A stretch of 64,000 nt of DNA, taken from positions 124,001-188,000 of the forward strand of contig NZ_FMXQ01000010.1 in assembly GCF_900104485.1 (NCBI RefSeq), given 5' to 3'. Below the pieces are notes generated by a model. That model was given only the letters and a program-made list of their open reading frames with translations, ran no database searches and had not been told where the DNA came from. This DNA is from Bauldia litoralis. Lineage in GTDB: Bacteria > Pseudomonadota > Alphaproteobacteria > Rhizobiales > Kaistiaceae. Below, piece by piece: positions 46,806 through 58,400 of this stretch; within the stretch, counting starts at the first letter, position 1; every line of letters starts with the position of its first letter. Position numbers and translations under genes: made by a program.

Positions 46806-48032
46806 ATGCCGCGGCTAGCCATCGACTCGGAATACCTCGCCACAAGACTCTCGCAACTGCTCGATATCCCGAGTCCAACCGGTTACACGGACACCATCGT
46901 CCGCGAATGCTGCGACGAGCTGCGCCGGCTCGGCGTCAAGTTCGAGGTGACCCGTCGGGGCGGTATCCGCGCCTTCATTCCCGGCAAGACCGACAAGCCG
47001 GCCCGCGCCATCGTTTCCCACCTCGACACGCTGGGCGCCCAGGTCAAGCTGGTCAAGGATAACGGCCGGCTCGAACTGGTCTCCATCGGCAACTGGTCGG
47101 CCCGTTTCGCCGAAGGCGCGCGGGTGACGATCTTCTCCGAGAAGGGCGCTTTCCGCGGCACGATCCTGCCGCTCAAGGCGTCCGGCCACACCTTCAACGA
47201 TGAAGTCGACACCGCGCCGGTCGGCTGGCGGCACGTCGAATTGCGTATCGACGCGATGACACGATCGGCCGCGGAGGTCCGTCGCCTCGGCATCGATGTC
47301 GGCGACATTGTCGCAATCGACCCCTCGCCCGAGTTTCTCGACAACGGCTTCATCGTTTCCCGCCATCTCGACAACAAGGCTGGCGCCGCCGTGATGTTCG
47401 CGGTGATGGACGCGATCCTCAGCCAGAAGGCCGAGATGACGGTCGATACCTTCTTCGTCTTCACCATCGCCGAGGAAGTCGGCAACGGCGCCGCCTCGAT
47501 CCTGACGCCGGAAGTCGCCTCGATGATCACCATCGACAACGGCACGACCGCGCCTGGCCAGAACTCCGACGAGTTCGGCGTCACCATCTGCATGGCCGAC
47601 GAGACCGGACCCTTCGACTATCACCTGACCAAGAAGCTGGTAGCGCTCTGCCGCGAGAACGACATCCGCTTCCAGAAGGACATCTTCCGCTATTACCGGT
47701 CCGACTCCGCGTCCGCCGTCACCGCCGGCGCCGATATCCGCACCGCCCTCATCACCTTCGGCATCGACGCCTCGCACGGCTATGAGCGCATCCATCTCCA
47801 TGCGCTCCGCTCGCTGGCCGAGTTGACGACGACCTATGTCACCAGCCCGGTCGCCATCCGCCGTGACGCGACCGAGATGTCGCAGAGCCTTCGCGGCTTC
47901 CCGCGCCAGCCGATGGTCGAAGCCGACGAGCAGCGCAGCGAACCGGAAGTGGCGGCGGCGGAGCCGACGCCAGACCCCGAGCCGAAGAGCGCCGGCAAGT
48001 CTCATCGCAAGAAGAAGCAGGGCGCCAAATGA
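46806..48032 (+). CDS. M42-family peptidase of the NAGGN operon
   Basis: A 408-residue metallopeptidase-like protein of the osmoprotectant NAGGN group. Metal-binding positions are seen in VSHLDTLG, SRHLDNKAGAAV, IAEEVGNGA and ITIDNG, and in the C-terminal SHGYERIH. It has a Lys/Pro-rich tail ([15 protein letters not shown]). It may degrade NAGGN or recycle its parts; the exact role is not established. GGGGAAC precedes the ATG. It overlaps the next gene as ATGA. Confidence 0.9.
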   Translation: MPRLAIDSEYLATRLSQLLDIPSPTGYTDTIVRECCDELRRLGVKFEVTRRGGIRAFIPGKTDKPARAIVSHLDTLGAQVKLVKDNGRLELVSIGNWSARFAEGARVTIFSEKGAFRGTILPLKASGHTFNDEVDTAPVGWRHVELRIDAMTRSAAEVRRLGIDVGDIVAIDPSPEFLDNGFIVSRHLDNKAGAAVMFAVMDAILSQKAEMTVDTFFVFTIAEEVGNGAASILTPEVASMITIDNGTTAPGQNSDEFGVTICMADETGPFDYHLTKKLVALCRENDIRFQKDIFRYYRSDSASAVTAGADIRTALITFGIDASHGYERIHLHALRSLAELTTTYVTSPVAIRRDATEMSQSLRGFPRQPMVEADEQRSEPEVAAAEPTPDPEPKSAGKSHRKKKQGAK

Positions 48033-49387
48033 ACAAGCCGCCGGAAAACATCGAGGCCATCAACCAGGCCGCCTTCGAGCATTGCATCTTTCCGCTCGCG
48101 GAAATGGATGCGGTCCGTCGCGACGGACCGCACATCTGGGTCGGCGGGCAGGGCGTCGAGCTGACCGACAACAACGGCCGCACCTTCCTCGACATGATGA
48201 GTTCGCACACCCGGGCGAACTCGCTCGGCTACGGCAACGAGGAGATCCCGCGGGCGATCTACGACCAGCTCGTCAAGCTCCACTACGTCGGCACCGTCGA
48301 CAACTTCGTCGAGCCGGCGGTGGCATTGGCCGAAACGATTGCCGGACTGGCGCCCGGGCGACTGTCGAATCTCATGTTCGTCAGCGGCGGATCGGAGGCC
48401 GTCGAAACGGCGCTCAAGCTCGCCAAGCAGTACCAGATCGACAAGGGCGGCAAGCCGCGCGCCTACAAGGTCATCTCGCGCTGGAACGCCTATCACGGCT
48501 CGACGATGGGCGCGCTGTCGGTCACCGACTGGCTCGGCACTCGCCATGTGTCCGAGCCGGGCGTCCCCGGCACGTCGCTGATCCCCGGCCCGACCCGCTA
48601 CCGCAATCCCTTCGGCATGGAGGACGAGCCCTACGCCGATTTCTGCGCCGCCTATCTCGAGCAGCAGATCATCCACGAGGGTCCGGAGAACGTCGCGGCC
48701 TTCATCGCCGAGCCGATCATGCAGGCGCACGGCGTCCAGATTCCCCCGCCCAACTACTTCCCGAAGATCCGCGAGATCTGCGATCGCCACGGCGTGCTGC
48801 TGATCATCGACGAGGTGATCACCGGCTTCGGCCGCACCGGCGCCTGGTTCGCCAGCGAGCATTTCGGCGTCGAGGGCGACATCATGACGATGGCCAAGGC
48901 GATGACCGCCGGCTACTTCCCGATGGGCGCGGCGATCACCCGCAAGGAGATCATCGAGACGATACCGATGTTCCGCCATGTCCATACGTTCAGCGGCCAT
49001 GGCGGCGGGGTTGCCGCCGCGACCACCAACATCGCGATCTGCCAGCGCGACGGTGTCATCGCGAATGCGCGCGACAACGGTCGCTATTTCCTCGACGCGC
49101 TGCAAAGCGCCCTCGCCGGTTCGCCGATCGTCGGCGACGTGCGTGGCCTCGGCATGTGGCTGGCGATCGAGTTCACCGCCGACAAGGCGACGCGCCAGCA
49201 CTTCGCCGACGACACGGTCAAGGCGGTCGTCCAGCGGATGAAGGACATGGGCGTGCTGTCGAGCGCGATCGGCAACGCCATGGAAATGGCGCCGCCGCTC
49301 ATCACCACGCGCGATCAGCTCGACCGAGCCGCGGAGGTCACCGCCGAGGCGGTGCGCGATATCGCCCGAGCGCGCGGCTTCACCTGA
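48029..49387 (+). CDS. Class III aminotransferase linked to the NAGGN operon
   Basis: A 452-residue PLP enzyme of the omega-aminotransferase class. [17 protein letters not shown] is the phosphate region, [16 protein letters not shown] holds the ring Asp, and [17 protein letters not shown] holds the Schiff-base Lys. Its ATG overlaps the M42 stop as ATGA, so it is translated with the osmolyte operon. The NAGGN clusters I know of do not require an aminotransferase. It may supply or recycle a glutamine-derived amine. The substrate is unknown. Confidence 0.88.
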   Translation: MNKPPENIEAINQAAFEHCIFPLAEMDAVRRDGPHIWVGGQGVELTDNNGRTFLDMMSSHTRANSLGYGNEEIPRAIYDQLVKLHYVGTVDNFVEPAVALAETIAGLAPGRLSNLMFVSGGSEAVETALKLAKQYQIDKGGKPRAYKVISRWNAYHGSTMGALSVTDWLGTRHVSEPGVPGTSLIPGPTRYRNPFGMEDEPYADFCAAYLEQQIIHEGPENVAAFIAEPIMQAHGVQIPPPNYFPKIREICDRHGVLLIIDEVITGFGRTGAWFASEHFGVEGDIMTMAKAMTAGYFPMGAAITRKEIIETIPMFRHVHTFSGHGGGVAAATTNIAICQRDGVIANARDNGRYFLDALQSALAGSPIVGDVRGLGMWLAIEFTADKATRQHFADDTVKAVVQRMKDMGVLSSAIGNAMEMAPPLITTRDQLDRAAEVTAEAVRDIARARGFT

Positions 49388-50342
49388 TCCGGCCGCTTCC
49401 GGAGGCCACGACAGAATCCACCGGGGGCGGCGATGCGCCCGGGGCTTCAGTCCCGGGCGACGGTCGCAGCCGGGAGAGGATCGCCAGCCGAAGGATCATC
49501 AGGCGGCAGAAAACGCAGGCAGCAGGCTTCTGCCGAAAAGGCCTGACCGCGTTTCGCCTTTGGCCGGGCTGGCTCTCCGGCGTCTTGCACGGGTGGTAGA
49601 GCGCATTGCGGATCGGCCGCCACCGAATCGGGGGATAGACCCTGAAGGTTCCGGCGGCGCGCAACTTCCGGCAATCGTAGTAATGCCGATCGATCCTGTC
49701 TTTCGGCGTAAAGGGCCCGTTTCCGCCGATGTCGGACAGGCCAAGCCCGGAATACGCCAGCGCCGACGGCACGAGAATCTCATAATGGCCAACCCAACCC
49801 TCGGCCACGACGCGCTCCAGCGCTTCGATGCCCCGCGCGCTGATGCGATGAATGGGGAGGAAGGCGATCAGCCAGTCCTTGCGCGTGACTGAACTGTCGC
49901 CGGTCGAGAAGGAACTTCCCCAGAACCAGCGAAGATCGCTCGTGAATTTGCGAAGGCGCGTCGCGATGAGGTCGGATTCGTCGCCTGCGAAGTCCTTCAG
50001 AAAGCGACGCCAGTCGCCGGTGTAGACGACATCGTATTCGATGAACCAGTAGTGCCGGAACTGCGGGAACCTTCGGCGGAAATCAATCGCGCGGAGATGG
50101 CCGCCGCCGGGGACTATACTGTCCCCGATCACCGATCGCGCCATCGATCGCAGCGCCGCGTAGTCGAAGAAGTGCGTAATGGCCCGGAACTCTTCCGGCA
50201 CGTCGACGCCCTGTTCGACCAGGGCAAACACCTGCCATGAGCCGGCGCATTCGGTCCGGAGCTTTCGCAGTCTCCGTTCGACCTCGTCGTCGAAGAAATG
50301 GGTCAGAAAAACGACCGCGTCGTCCGTCGATGAAGTCGTCAA
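49380..50342 (-). CDS. Glycosyltransferase-like hypothetical protein
   Basis: A 320-residue protein that looks like a GT-A type transferase (DUF3405-like): FLTHFFDDEVERRLRKL, then RHYWFIEYDVVYTGDWRRFL with an acidic EYD in the place of a DXD motif, and later AYSGLGLSDIGG. The start must be TTG at 50342, because an in-frame stop lies four codons upstream and the next ATG is far inside. The last 60 residues look unlike a folded domain. The 3' end overlaps the convergent aminotransferase gene by 8 bp. Substrate unknown. Confidence 0.6.
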   Translation of the reverse strand: MTTSSTDDAVVFLTHFFDDEVERRLRKLRTECAGSWQVFALVEQGVDVPEEFRAITHFFDYAALRSMARSVIGDSIVPGGGHLRAIDFRRRFPQFRHYWFIEYDVVYTGDWRRFLKDFAGDESDLIATRLRKFTSDLRWFWGSSFSTGDSSVTRKDWLIAFLPIHRISARGIEALERVVAEGWVGHYEILVPSALAYSGLGLSDIGGNGPFTPKDRIDRHYYDCRKLRAAGTFRVYPPIRWRPIRNALYHPCKTPESQPGQRRNAVRPFRQKPAACVFCRLMILRLAILSRLRPSPGTEAPGASPPPVDSVVASGSGRIR

Positions 50343-50499
50343 ACCCGGATTCCGTCAACCTGTCATACCGTCGTCGGTCGGCCGGGTCGTCGCTCTGTGC
50401 CTGCCGCACAAGGCGCAGTATTGCGCCGGAACCGGGGCCGCCGCCAGCGAATTCTGCATGGAGGTCGCGAAACCGGTGCCCGGCGCTGACACTGTGGAG

Positions 50500-51261
50500 C
50501 TAGATCGACCCGGCTTCGACCATGTAGTTGTTCGCCGAGCACATCGCCGCGTCGTCGGAGGCCAGGAACACCACCATGCGGGCGACATAGACCGGATCGA
50601 TCAGGTCCGGCAGGCACTGGCGCGCGCGATGACGCTCAAGGGCCTCCGGCGTTGCCCACTTCTCCTTCTGCCGTTCGGTCATGATCCAGCCCGGCACCAC
50701 GGTGTTGACGCGAATCCGGTGATCGCCGAGGTCGCGGGCCATGGTGCGGGTCAGGCCGTGGACCGCCGCCTTGGCGGTGGCATAGACCGGGAAGCCGCCG
50801 CCGGCCTCCCACCACGAATTCGACCCCATGTTGACGATCGAGCCGCCACCGGCGGCGATCATCCCCGGGGCAACCGCCTGGATGGCGAAGAACATGTGGC
50901 GGAGGTTGGTCGCCATCCGTTCGTCGTAATATTCCGGCGTGACGTCTTCCCAGCCGTGGCGATCGTCGCGCGCCGCATTGTTGACCAGCACGGTGGCGGC
51001 GCCTTGCGCCTCGGCCAGCGCCGCAAAGGCGGCCTTGAGCGTATCGATGTCGCGGAGGTCGCAGGCCTCGAAGCGGACATCGGCGCCCTCGCCGGTCAGT
51101 TCCTTGGCCAGCGCACCACCGGCCGCCTGGTCGAGATCGACGAAGCCGACGCGAGACCCCTGGCCGGCAAAGGCCCGAACGATGCGCTCGCCGATGCCGG
51201 AGGCGCCGCCGGTTACCAGGACTGTCTTGCCGCTGAGGCTCGGATAGGTGGCGAATGTCAT
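50500..51261 (-). CDS. SDR-family sugar dehydrogenase, xylose-dehydrogenase-like
   Basis: A 253-residue short-chain dehydrogenase with TGGASGIG at 17-24 and catalytic Ser147, Tyr160 and Lys164 (YATAK). The stretch VNNAARDDRHGWEDVTPEYY then DERMATNLRHMFFAIQAVAP strongly resembles Caulobacter D-xylose 1-dehydrogenase (XylB). It probably oxidises an aldopentose or similar sugar to the lactone with NAD. AGGGAG lies six bases before the ATG. It stands alone; the 157-bp gap before the glycosyltransferase-like gene shows nothing. Confidence 0.82.
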   Translation of the reverse strand: MTFATYPSLSGKTVLVTGGASGIGERIVRAFAGQGSRVGFVDLDQAAGGALAKELTGEGADVRFEACDLRDIDTLKAAFAALAEAQGAATVLVNNAARDDRHGWEDVTPEYYDERMATNLRHMFFAIQAVAPGMIAAGGGSIVNMGSNSWWEAGGGFPVYATAKAAVHGLTRTMARDLGDHRIRVNTVVPGWIMTERQKEKWATPEALERHRARQCLPDLIDPVYVARMVVFLASDDAAMCSANNYMVEAGSI

Positions 51262-51489
51262 GAAGAACTCCCTGAGAAAAGAACACCCCCCTGTTGGCGA
51301 TTTGGCCCGCGCCGTCAAGGCCGGGTGGGCAGGCGCGGCCTGTTCGCACCGCCCTTCCCGCCACCGCAGGCCCGGCCTGCGCGGCGAAGTTCATTGACAA
51401 GCGCCGCACGCTGCCGTTTTTTCGCCGTCGAGCCGGGCTAGAGCGGCGCCAGGCGGGCAGTTCACATCGACCCACCAACGGAGAAGACT

Positions 51490-52407
51490 ATGAACAATGC
51501 GCGGTATCTGGGGTTCGGTTCGGCAGCGCTTGTCGCGGCGGCGCTGACGGTTTCTGGCCCGGCAACTGCCGAAATCTCGTCCGATTTCGTCGTCGGCGGC
51601 TCGCCGGCCCAGGAAGGCTCCTGGCCCTGGCAGGTCCGGCTTCTCAGCGACATGGATCGGCAGAGCGGTTTCTGCGGCGGTTCCCTCATCGCCCCGCAAT
51701 GGGTGCTGACGGCGGCGCATTGCGTCGTCTATGGCGGCGAAACGACCGAAAGCGTCGTCATCGGCTATGGCAGCGTCTACCAGAGCGAGCTGAAGCTGGT
51801 TGCAAGCGAGAAGATCATCGCCCATCCCGACTACAACACCGCCAACCATGCCGACCTGGCGCTGATCAAGCTGGCGGAACCCGTCACCGACGGCGCCTTC
51901 ATCGAGATGGCCGACGAGGCGACCGAATCCGATCTCGTCGCACCGGGCGACGAGTTGACCGTCACCGGCTGGGGCGCGCTGTGGGATTTCGAGGGCTTCG
52001 AGGAAGCGCTCTATGCCCGCAGCGGCAGCGGCCGCAGCGAGGTCAATACCCGCGCGCTGCTCAACGCCAATGCCCTGGTCTCGCCGGAGCAGCTCCACGA
52101 GGTGACGATCCAGTCGATCGCGACCGACGAGTGCCGCGCGGCCTACGAGGCCTTCGGCTCAGCCACAGATGCCGATTTCACCATCGCTGCGACCGAGATC
52201 TGCGCCGGCAGCCCGGTCGGCGCCAAGGACTCCTGCTACGGCGACAGCGGCGGTCCGCTGGTCGCCAAGGCCGACAACGAGCTCGGCTATGTCCAGGTTG
52301 GTGTCGTCAGCTGGGGCAGCCAGTGCGGCAATCCGGTCCTGCCCGGCGTCTACAATCGCCTGTCGCATTTCCGCGGCTGGGTCGAGGAGCAGATGAACGC
52401 CAACTAG
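51490..52407 (+). CDS. Secreted trypsin-like serine protease (S1A)
   Basis: A 305-residue exported protease. The signal peptide ends near GPATA (residue 27). The mature domain starts at VVGG (34-37) and has the full chymotrypsin triad: His77 in TAAHC, Asp122 in DLALIKL and Ser253 in GDSGGP. Asp247, six residues before the Ser, gives trypsin specificity for Arg/Lys. VSWGSQCG is the substrate-binding strand. No Arg or Lys precedes VVGG, so activation is not by trypsin itself. It ends at a strong terminator. Confidence 0.93.
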   Translation: MNNARYLGFGSAALVAAALTVSGPATAEISSDFVVGGSPAQEGSWPWQVRLLSDMDRQSGFCGGSLIAPQWVLTAAHCVVYGGETTESVVIGYGSVYQSELKLVASEKIIAHPDYNTANHADLALIKLAEPVTDGAFIEMADEATESDLVAPGDELTVTGWGALWDFEGFEEALYARSGSGRSEVNTRALLNANALVSPEQLHEVTIQSIATDECRAAYEAFGSATDADFTIAATEICAGSPVGAKDSCYGDSGGPLVAKADNELGYVQVGVVSWGSQCGNPVLPGVYNRLSHFRGWVEEQMNAN

Positions 52408-52435
52408 GCGTTCCCTACAGCCACTGAACGATCAA

Positions 52436-52461
52436 GGCGCGGCTCCGGCCGCGCCTTTTTT
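52436..52461 (+). terminator. Intrinsic terminator after the trypsin gene
   Basis: GGCGCGGC (52436-52443) pairs perfectly with GCCGCGCC (52448-52455) around TCCG, followed by TTTTTT. It ends the trypsin transcript five bases before the convergent STAND gene's stop codon. The minus-strand tail has only two T residues, so termination in that direction would be weaker. Confidence 0.9.
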
Positions 52462-52466
52462 CTTGT

Positions 52467-55400
52467 CTACCAGAGCCCGAGAAGCTGATCCGCCAACGTC
52501 TGGTCGACAAGGACGAGCGGCATCCGTTCTCGATTGCTCGCCGCCTGCCGCACCGCGACGATCTCGTCGCTGGTCAGGTCGAGCGCCGCAAGGCTGGCCC
52601 CGGCCGCGTCCGCCTCGGCATTGCGTCCCTCGGCGGCGAAGAGTTCTTCGGCAACGGCGAGGTGCATCCCCCGCGCCAGCAGATCGTCGGCCAGCAAGTC
52701 GGCAAGGTCGCGATGCGCTTCGGCGACGTCGAGCGTCGCCGCCTTGGTCGCCAGCCAGGCGAAGGTCTCGCGGGCCTCGTCCGTCGCCATCGATCGCAGG
52801 AGGCCAGACAGCGCACCGTAGGCGCTCTTCAGGCTCAGCGCCGAGTAGGTGGTGCGCAGGTCGCCCGGCGAAACGAAGTCGGGACGCAGCGCCTCGATCA
52901 TGATCGCCAGGTTGTTATAGGCGACCGGCAGTCCCGCTTCGGCTGCCGGGATCAGGAATTTGAGGATCGTCGCCTGGTCGGGTTCGCTGCTCTTGCCGAT
53001 CCCGCGGGCGCGATTGAACATCTCGCGGGGCGTGTCGCGGGTGCACGCGGCAAGGACCACCCCGACATCGATGTCGGAAAAATCGACAGGCGCTGTTGTT
53101 CGGGTGACATCATGGGGGTGGGCCGAGACGCGATCGCAGCCAGTCGCCGCGCCATTGGTACCGTCGGCGATGCCCAGCAGCGCCCCCGCCTCCGCCGCCG
53201 CGAAGCCCCAGTAATAGTCCGCCGGCGTGTCGAGCGGCCATCCCGAACCGTCGCGCAGCAATCCGAGTTCGTCCGCGCGATCGCGAAACGCTTCGCGCTG
53301 GCGGGCGAGTGAGAAGGCGTTGACCGCAAGATCGGCGACATGATCCCGGTCGAAGTCCGGATCGCCGGGATTTGGTCCAAACCCGGAGAGGCGCGGATCC
53401 TCAAGCGCACGAGTCAGGGCGTCATTGAGCACCCTGACCGCCCCGTCGACGACCAGCCGGCGCCGATAGTCGCCAATCTCCCTGAAGGTGGGCGCGGCGA
53501 TGGCCCTTTCGAACGCTTCGAGTGACCGGGAGAGCGCCGGTGCGATATCCGCACCGACGGGCGCGCGCGCCAGTTCATAGCCACGGGCGGCGCCAAGCAG
53601 CGCGTGATCCCAAGCAAGCAACGATGTCGGATCTACGCTGTCGAGATCGGCGATCGCCCCATCGAGCCAACGGTCGAACTCGGCCGGATCCCGCGACGGC
53701 ATGTCCTCACTGGACAACGTGCTGAGCCAGAAGCGGAGGCGGCCGCGAACCGCGGTCAGGCGGTCGTTCCCAGGCGCGACATGGTCCAGTATCGCCGTGA
53801 CGAATGCCTCGGCCGCCACCAGTTCCTTCAGGAAGTCCGGCGCACTGCCCTCGCTCACGCCAGCGGCACGGCTTTGCCAGTCGTAGTCCCAGAAGTCGAA
53901 GCGCAGATCCTGCAACAAAGCGAAGTCGATCACGGCCGGATCGCTTGCCGCCAGTTGCTCGACAGCCTGGTGCAAGGTTTCTCGCAGGGCGGCGTTGGCG
54001 GTGATCGGCACGTCCATTTCAGAGTCGATCACCGTGACCACGGCGGCGGCTTCGGCCGCATCCGCATCGTCAGCACCGGTTGCGCGAAGCTTGTCGCCCA
54101 GCTGCTCGACATCGGCGAGCCGGCCGGCCATGCCGCCTTCCTCCGACAATGTCATCTCGGTCTGGACGACCATGCGCAGCGCCTGCCGGTAATGGGTGGC
54201 GGCCGCTTCGGCATCCGCGCTGGCAAGCGAGTCGCCGAGCTCTTCCTCGACGATGGCCCGAAGCATGAGGAGCGCTCGCGGATCGGCGCCCGCCGCTTCG
54301 ATGCCGGCAAGCCACCCGGCGACATCGCGCAGCGACGCCGGGCCTTCGTTTGCGGGACCTTCGGTCAGCGCCTCGGTGGTCAGGCGCCTGTAGACGTCGA
54401 CAACAACGTCGTCGGCGAGGACACGCGCCAGGCCGGCACGGCGGGCGGCGATCGGTTCCGGGATGCGCGACTGGGCGCCGCCGGCCAGGGTGAAGAGACT
54501 TTCGGCGCGCGCGTAGTGGAACAGAGCGTCGGCCAGCGTCTCCTTGTCCGGCACCGCCTGTTCGGCCATCACGGCGAGCAACCAGTGGTCGAAGGGGTCA
54601 TAGCCGCCGGTCGTGTCGTCATAGGCCGCAGCAAGCGCCTCCGGCATCGGCGCGCCGGTCGTCAGCTGCTGGACAAGCGTTTCGGTCGGGAAGGTGGCGA
54701 GCCGCGGATCGTGGGCCGCCAGGGCAGCGGCGGCATCCGGCGCTTCCGTCGACAGATCCGCGACCAGCCGCGCAAGCGCATAGGGGTCCGACGGCGCAAG
54801 CCGCAGCAGGGCCATGATGCCGGCCCGCCCCTCGGCATTCGCCGCATCGGCGAGCGCCTGGCCTTCCGGCGACATCCGGCAGGCGCGGCGCGCGGTGTTG
54901 AGCGTATCGCCGAAGGCGCCGCTGTCGCCGGCCCTCGCCATGACCGCCAGCGCGGTCCGGCAGGCGGGCTGATCGCCCGCGCCGGCGCCGCCGCCCGGAC
55001 GCTTGCCAAGCATCTGGAACACGTTCTGGAACTGGCTGGCGGCGTCGTCGGGCGAGCGCTGCTCGCGCATGATGGTGAGGGCGAGGAGGTCCTGGTCCGG
55101 CGGCAGCGACGACGGTTCGACAAACACCTCCGGGCCGTAGTCGACCGAAACCGCCGAGCCATTGCCTAGCTGGCCAACCAGGTTGATCCACGGCACCGCG
55201 AAGGTCTGGGTCAGCTTGCCGTCATCGATCGTGTAGCCGACCGACCGTTTCCAGTAGTCGAGCCCTTCGCGGTCGTCGCCGGCATTGGCGACGACCCCGC
55301 CATTGGCGACCGAGAGGCGGATCGCACCAAAGCTCGACAGGCCGGTTTCCACCCGGCCGAATTCGACCGCCTCGCCGTCCTCGATCCGGTGCAGCGTGAT

Positions 55401-58400
55401 GCGGCCGTCGCTCGAGGCGATGGCGAAGGTGCCGTCGTTGAGCGCCGCCACGTCGGCGATCGCATTGTTCTCGATGTGCCCCAGTCGCTCGATCGCCAGC
55501 GCATCGTCACCTGTCAGCCCTAGGATCAGCAGCCCGGTGTTGCCCCAGACGTAAAGGGCGCCGGTCGAGGGATCGGTGGTGAAGGCGTCGAGTTCGCCGA
55601 TATCCTGCCAGAGATCGTCGGCGGCAAGAACCGGATCGATCGACCCGGCCTCACCGGCGTCCTGCCGGATACGCAGAAGGTCGCCGCTGGAGCCGCGGGC
55701 GAGGAATGCGCTACCCGCCTCATCAAGGGGCGCGAGTTGCGACAACGCATTGATCCGGCGGCTGCTGTCGTCACCGAGCGTGCTCGGCTGCCACTCCACC
55801 TCGCCGCCGCGCTGGACGAAGGCGTGCTCGCCGTGATTTGTGGTCAGCAGCAGGGTCTCGCCGTCCGCCGAAAACGCCGCCGATACGAATGTGCATTCGC
55901 CGAGCGTCTTGTCCGGACCGGCGCGGCAGAAGATCGGCACCGGGGTATAGGTCTCGTCGACAACGAAGCCGCCGATTTCCGGGCGATAGAGATAGACCTG
56001 CGCTTCCTTCTCGGTGATGTGGACGACCCGGAAGCTGTCGTCATCGACATGGTTGGCGAGGATGGTGTTGGCGACATCGACCCCGGGAGCGACCCTCGGA
56101 TCGAACTTGGCGATACGCGGCAGGGCGCGTGCCGCGAACAACTGCGCGACATGCTCGCGGGTCAGCGACGACGGATAGCCGGTTCCGGTGGCCGCGACCG
56201 TCGCATAGGGCGTGCCGAATCCCTCGGTTCCCCACTCCTGCGGGTCGAACCGCTTCAGCGTGTCGGTCCACTCGCCATTCACCCGGGCGAGCTTGCGGGT
56301 CCAGAGATCGTTCAGCACCCATGGCGCGCCCGGCGCGTGGGTCGTGCCGTCGGAGGCAATCTCGACGACCACCTCGATCGACGGATTGGTGCCGCCGACG
56401 CTGTGCGCCGTCTGCAGCCTGATCCTCGGCTGGGTCTCGCCCCGCCACAGGATCTCGCCGTCGGCGCGATCCACAAGGAAAAGGCAGGCGACCGGGTTGA
56501 GCATCGCCCCGGCAGCCGGGTTGGCGCAATCCTCCGCCATCGCCTGGACCGCGATATAGCGGCCGTCGACGGTAACGATCGCGTCCTCGACCTTGCCGAG
56601 GCCGCCGAAGGGCATGTGGTCGCCGCTCGCCGTGATCCCGGTCAGTTGATTGTCGACGACGACATAGAGCGCCTTGTCGGCTATGCCGGCGATCCAGACC
56701 GGCGGGACGCCGATCATCGGGGCGGCCAGTTCCAGGTCCACCACCTTCGACCATGTCGACCAGTCGTCGCCATCGCGGTCGAGGATCATCGCCCGCGGCA
56801 CGCTGCTGGTCCCGTCGGAGGCCTTGGCGACATAGGCGATATAGAGCCGCTCCCCGACCGGATCGTAACGCACGTCGTCGATGCGCTCGGTCTCGCCCTC
56901 CGACCCGTCCGTGTAGCGGGTGAAGTCGCCGCGCGCGCCGAAGGCGGCCCAGATGTTGCCATCGCCGGTGGCGATGAACCCGGCCGGGATGTCGGGACCG
57001 ATCAGGGCGGCGGCGACCGGCGTCTTTTCGTAGGTCGTTGGTGAATCGGGCAGCGGGTAGCGGGCGATGACCCGGCCGAGGATGTCGACGATCCGATAGA
57101 AGGGCGTGTCGTTGTCGACATCCGACCAGTCGATCACGACCGTCAGCCCGGGCCCGCCCGGCGGATTGCGCCAGCGGCTGACATCGCCCCAGCCGGGCAG
57201 CGTCGTCTCGGGAATCGTCGCATTGGCCAGCGTCGCCTGGAAGGCGAGCGCCGGGCGCAACAATTCGACCGTCGCGAGATTCTCGACCGTCGCCTCGCTG
57301 GTGTCGTTGACATAGGCCGATTCCGCCGCGCGCGACAGCAAGCTGCCGGCGGTCGGGATCGCGCTGGTCGACTGCTCGACGCCAACGTGGAAGGTGCCGA
57401 TGCGGCCGGCGAATTGCTGGGCGATCAGCTTGGCGTTGGCGCGCGAGGCTTCCTCCTGCGCAAGCTTCGCCTCGACCGCCGAGGCCGCCGCCTCCTGCGC
57501 CTTCTGTTCGGCGACCACCCGCAGCCGCTCGGCCTCGACCTGCTCGCGCTGGGCAAGGGCGGCCTGTTCCTCGGCGCGCTGGCGCTGCTTCTCCGCCTCC
57601 TCGCGCTGGCCATCGGCGAGCTGCCGCTGGCGCTCCGCTTCCTGGCGCTGCTCGTCGGCGATCGTCGCCTGCTCGGTGGCGATGGTGGCCTGCTGGTTGG
57701 CTTCCCGCCACAGGTAGAGCGCCGCCCCCGCGCCGACCGCGGCGAGAACCACGGCGGCGGCCAGCGCGCCGCTCAGCCGCTTGAACCGTCCGCCGGTCCG
57801 CGCCGCTTCCTCGGCCTCGATCAGCTTGCGCTGGTCGTCTTCCTCGCGGTGCTTGCGCTCCGTCTCGGCGGTCTGGCTGTCTTCGAGAAATTGCCGGGCT
57901 TCGTCGAAATTGTTGCCGTAGCGGGCGGCCCAGGCCTGCGTCGGGTTGGTCCGCCGCCACCAGGCGACGAGGTTGTCGAGGTCGAGATCGGCGAGCAGGC
58001 CGCCGGAGCCTGCCGCGAAGCGTTCGGCGCGGCTGAGAAGCTGGTTCCAGGCGTCGGCCGACTGCGCCTCGTCGTCGAGACAGCGCGAGAGACGCCGCCA
58101 CTGGCGGATCAGGCTCTCGTGGGAAATGTCGATGAAGGTGTCGTCGTGAATCGCTTCCGGCGCTTCCGGCGTCAGGAAGTTGACGCCGGGGACGCGGAAC
58201 GCCTCGATCACCGCCGCGACGGACTCCCGACGATCGCCGGCCAGCTCCACCAGCTCGCCGAAGCGGGTCGGCCGGCGCACCGCGTCGATGACCGTCCGGC
58301 CGGTGACGAGGCTGCGAAACACCGTGTCGATGACGTCGGCATGGGCCGGGTCGATACCGGCGGCGACTTCGTCGGCATGCTTGTCGAGGGCGCCGCCGAG

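Noticed and set aside
51393-51425. A sigma-70 promoter (TTGACA) before the trypsin gene
   Set aside because: TTGACA is present, but 17 bases downstream the sequence is TTTTTT rather than a -10 box, so it is too weak to list.
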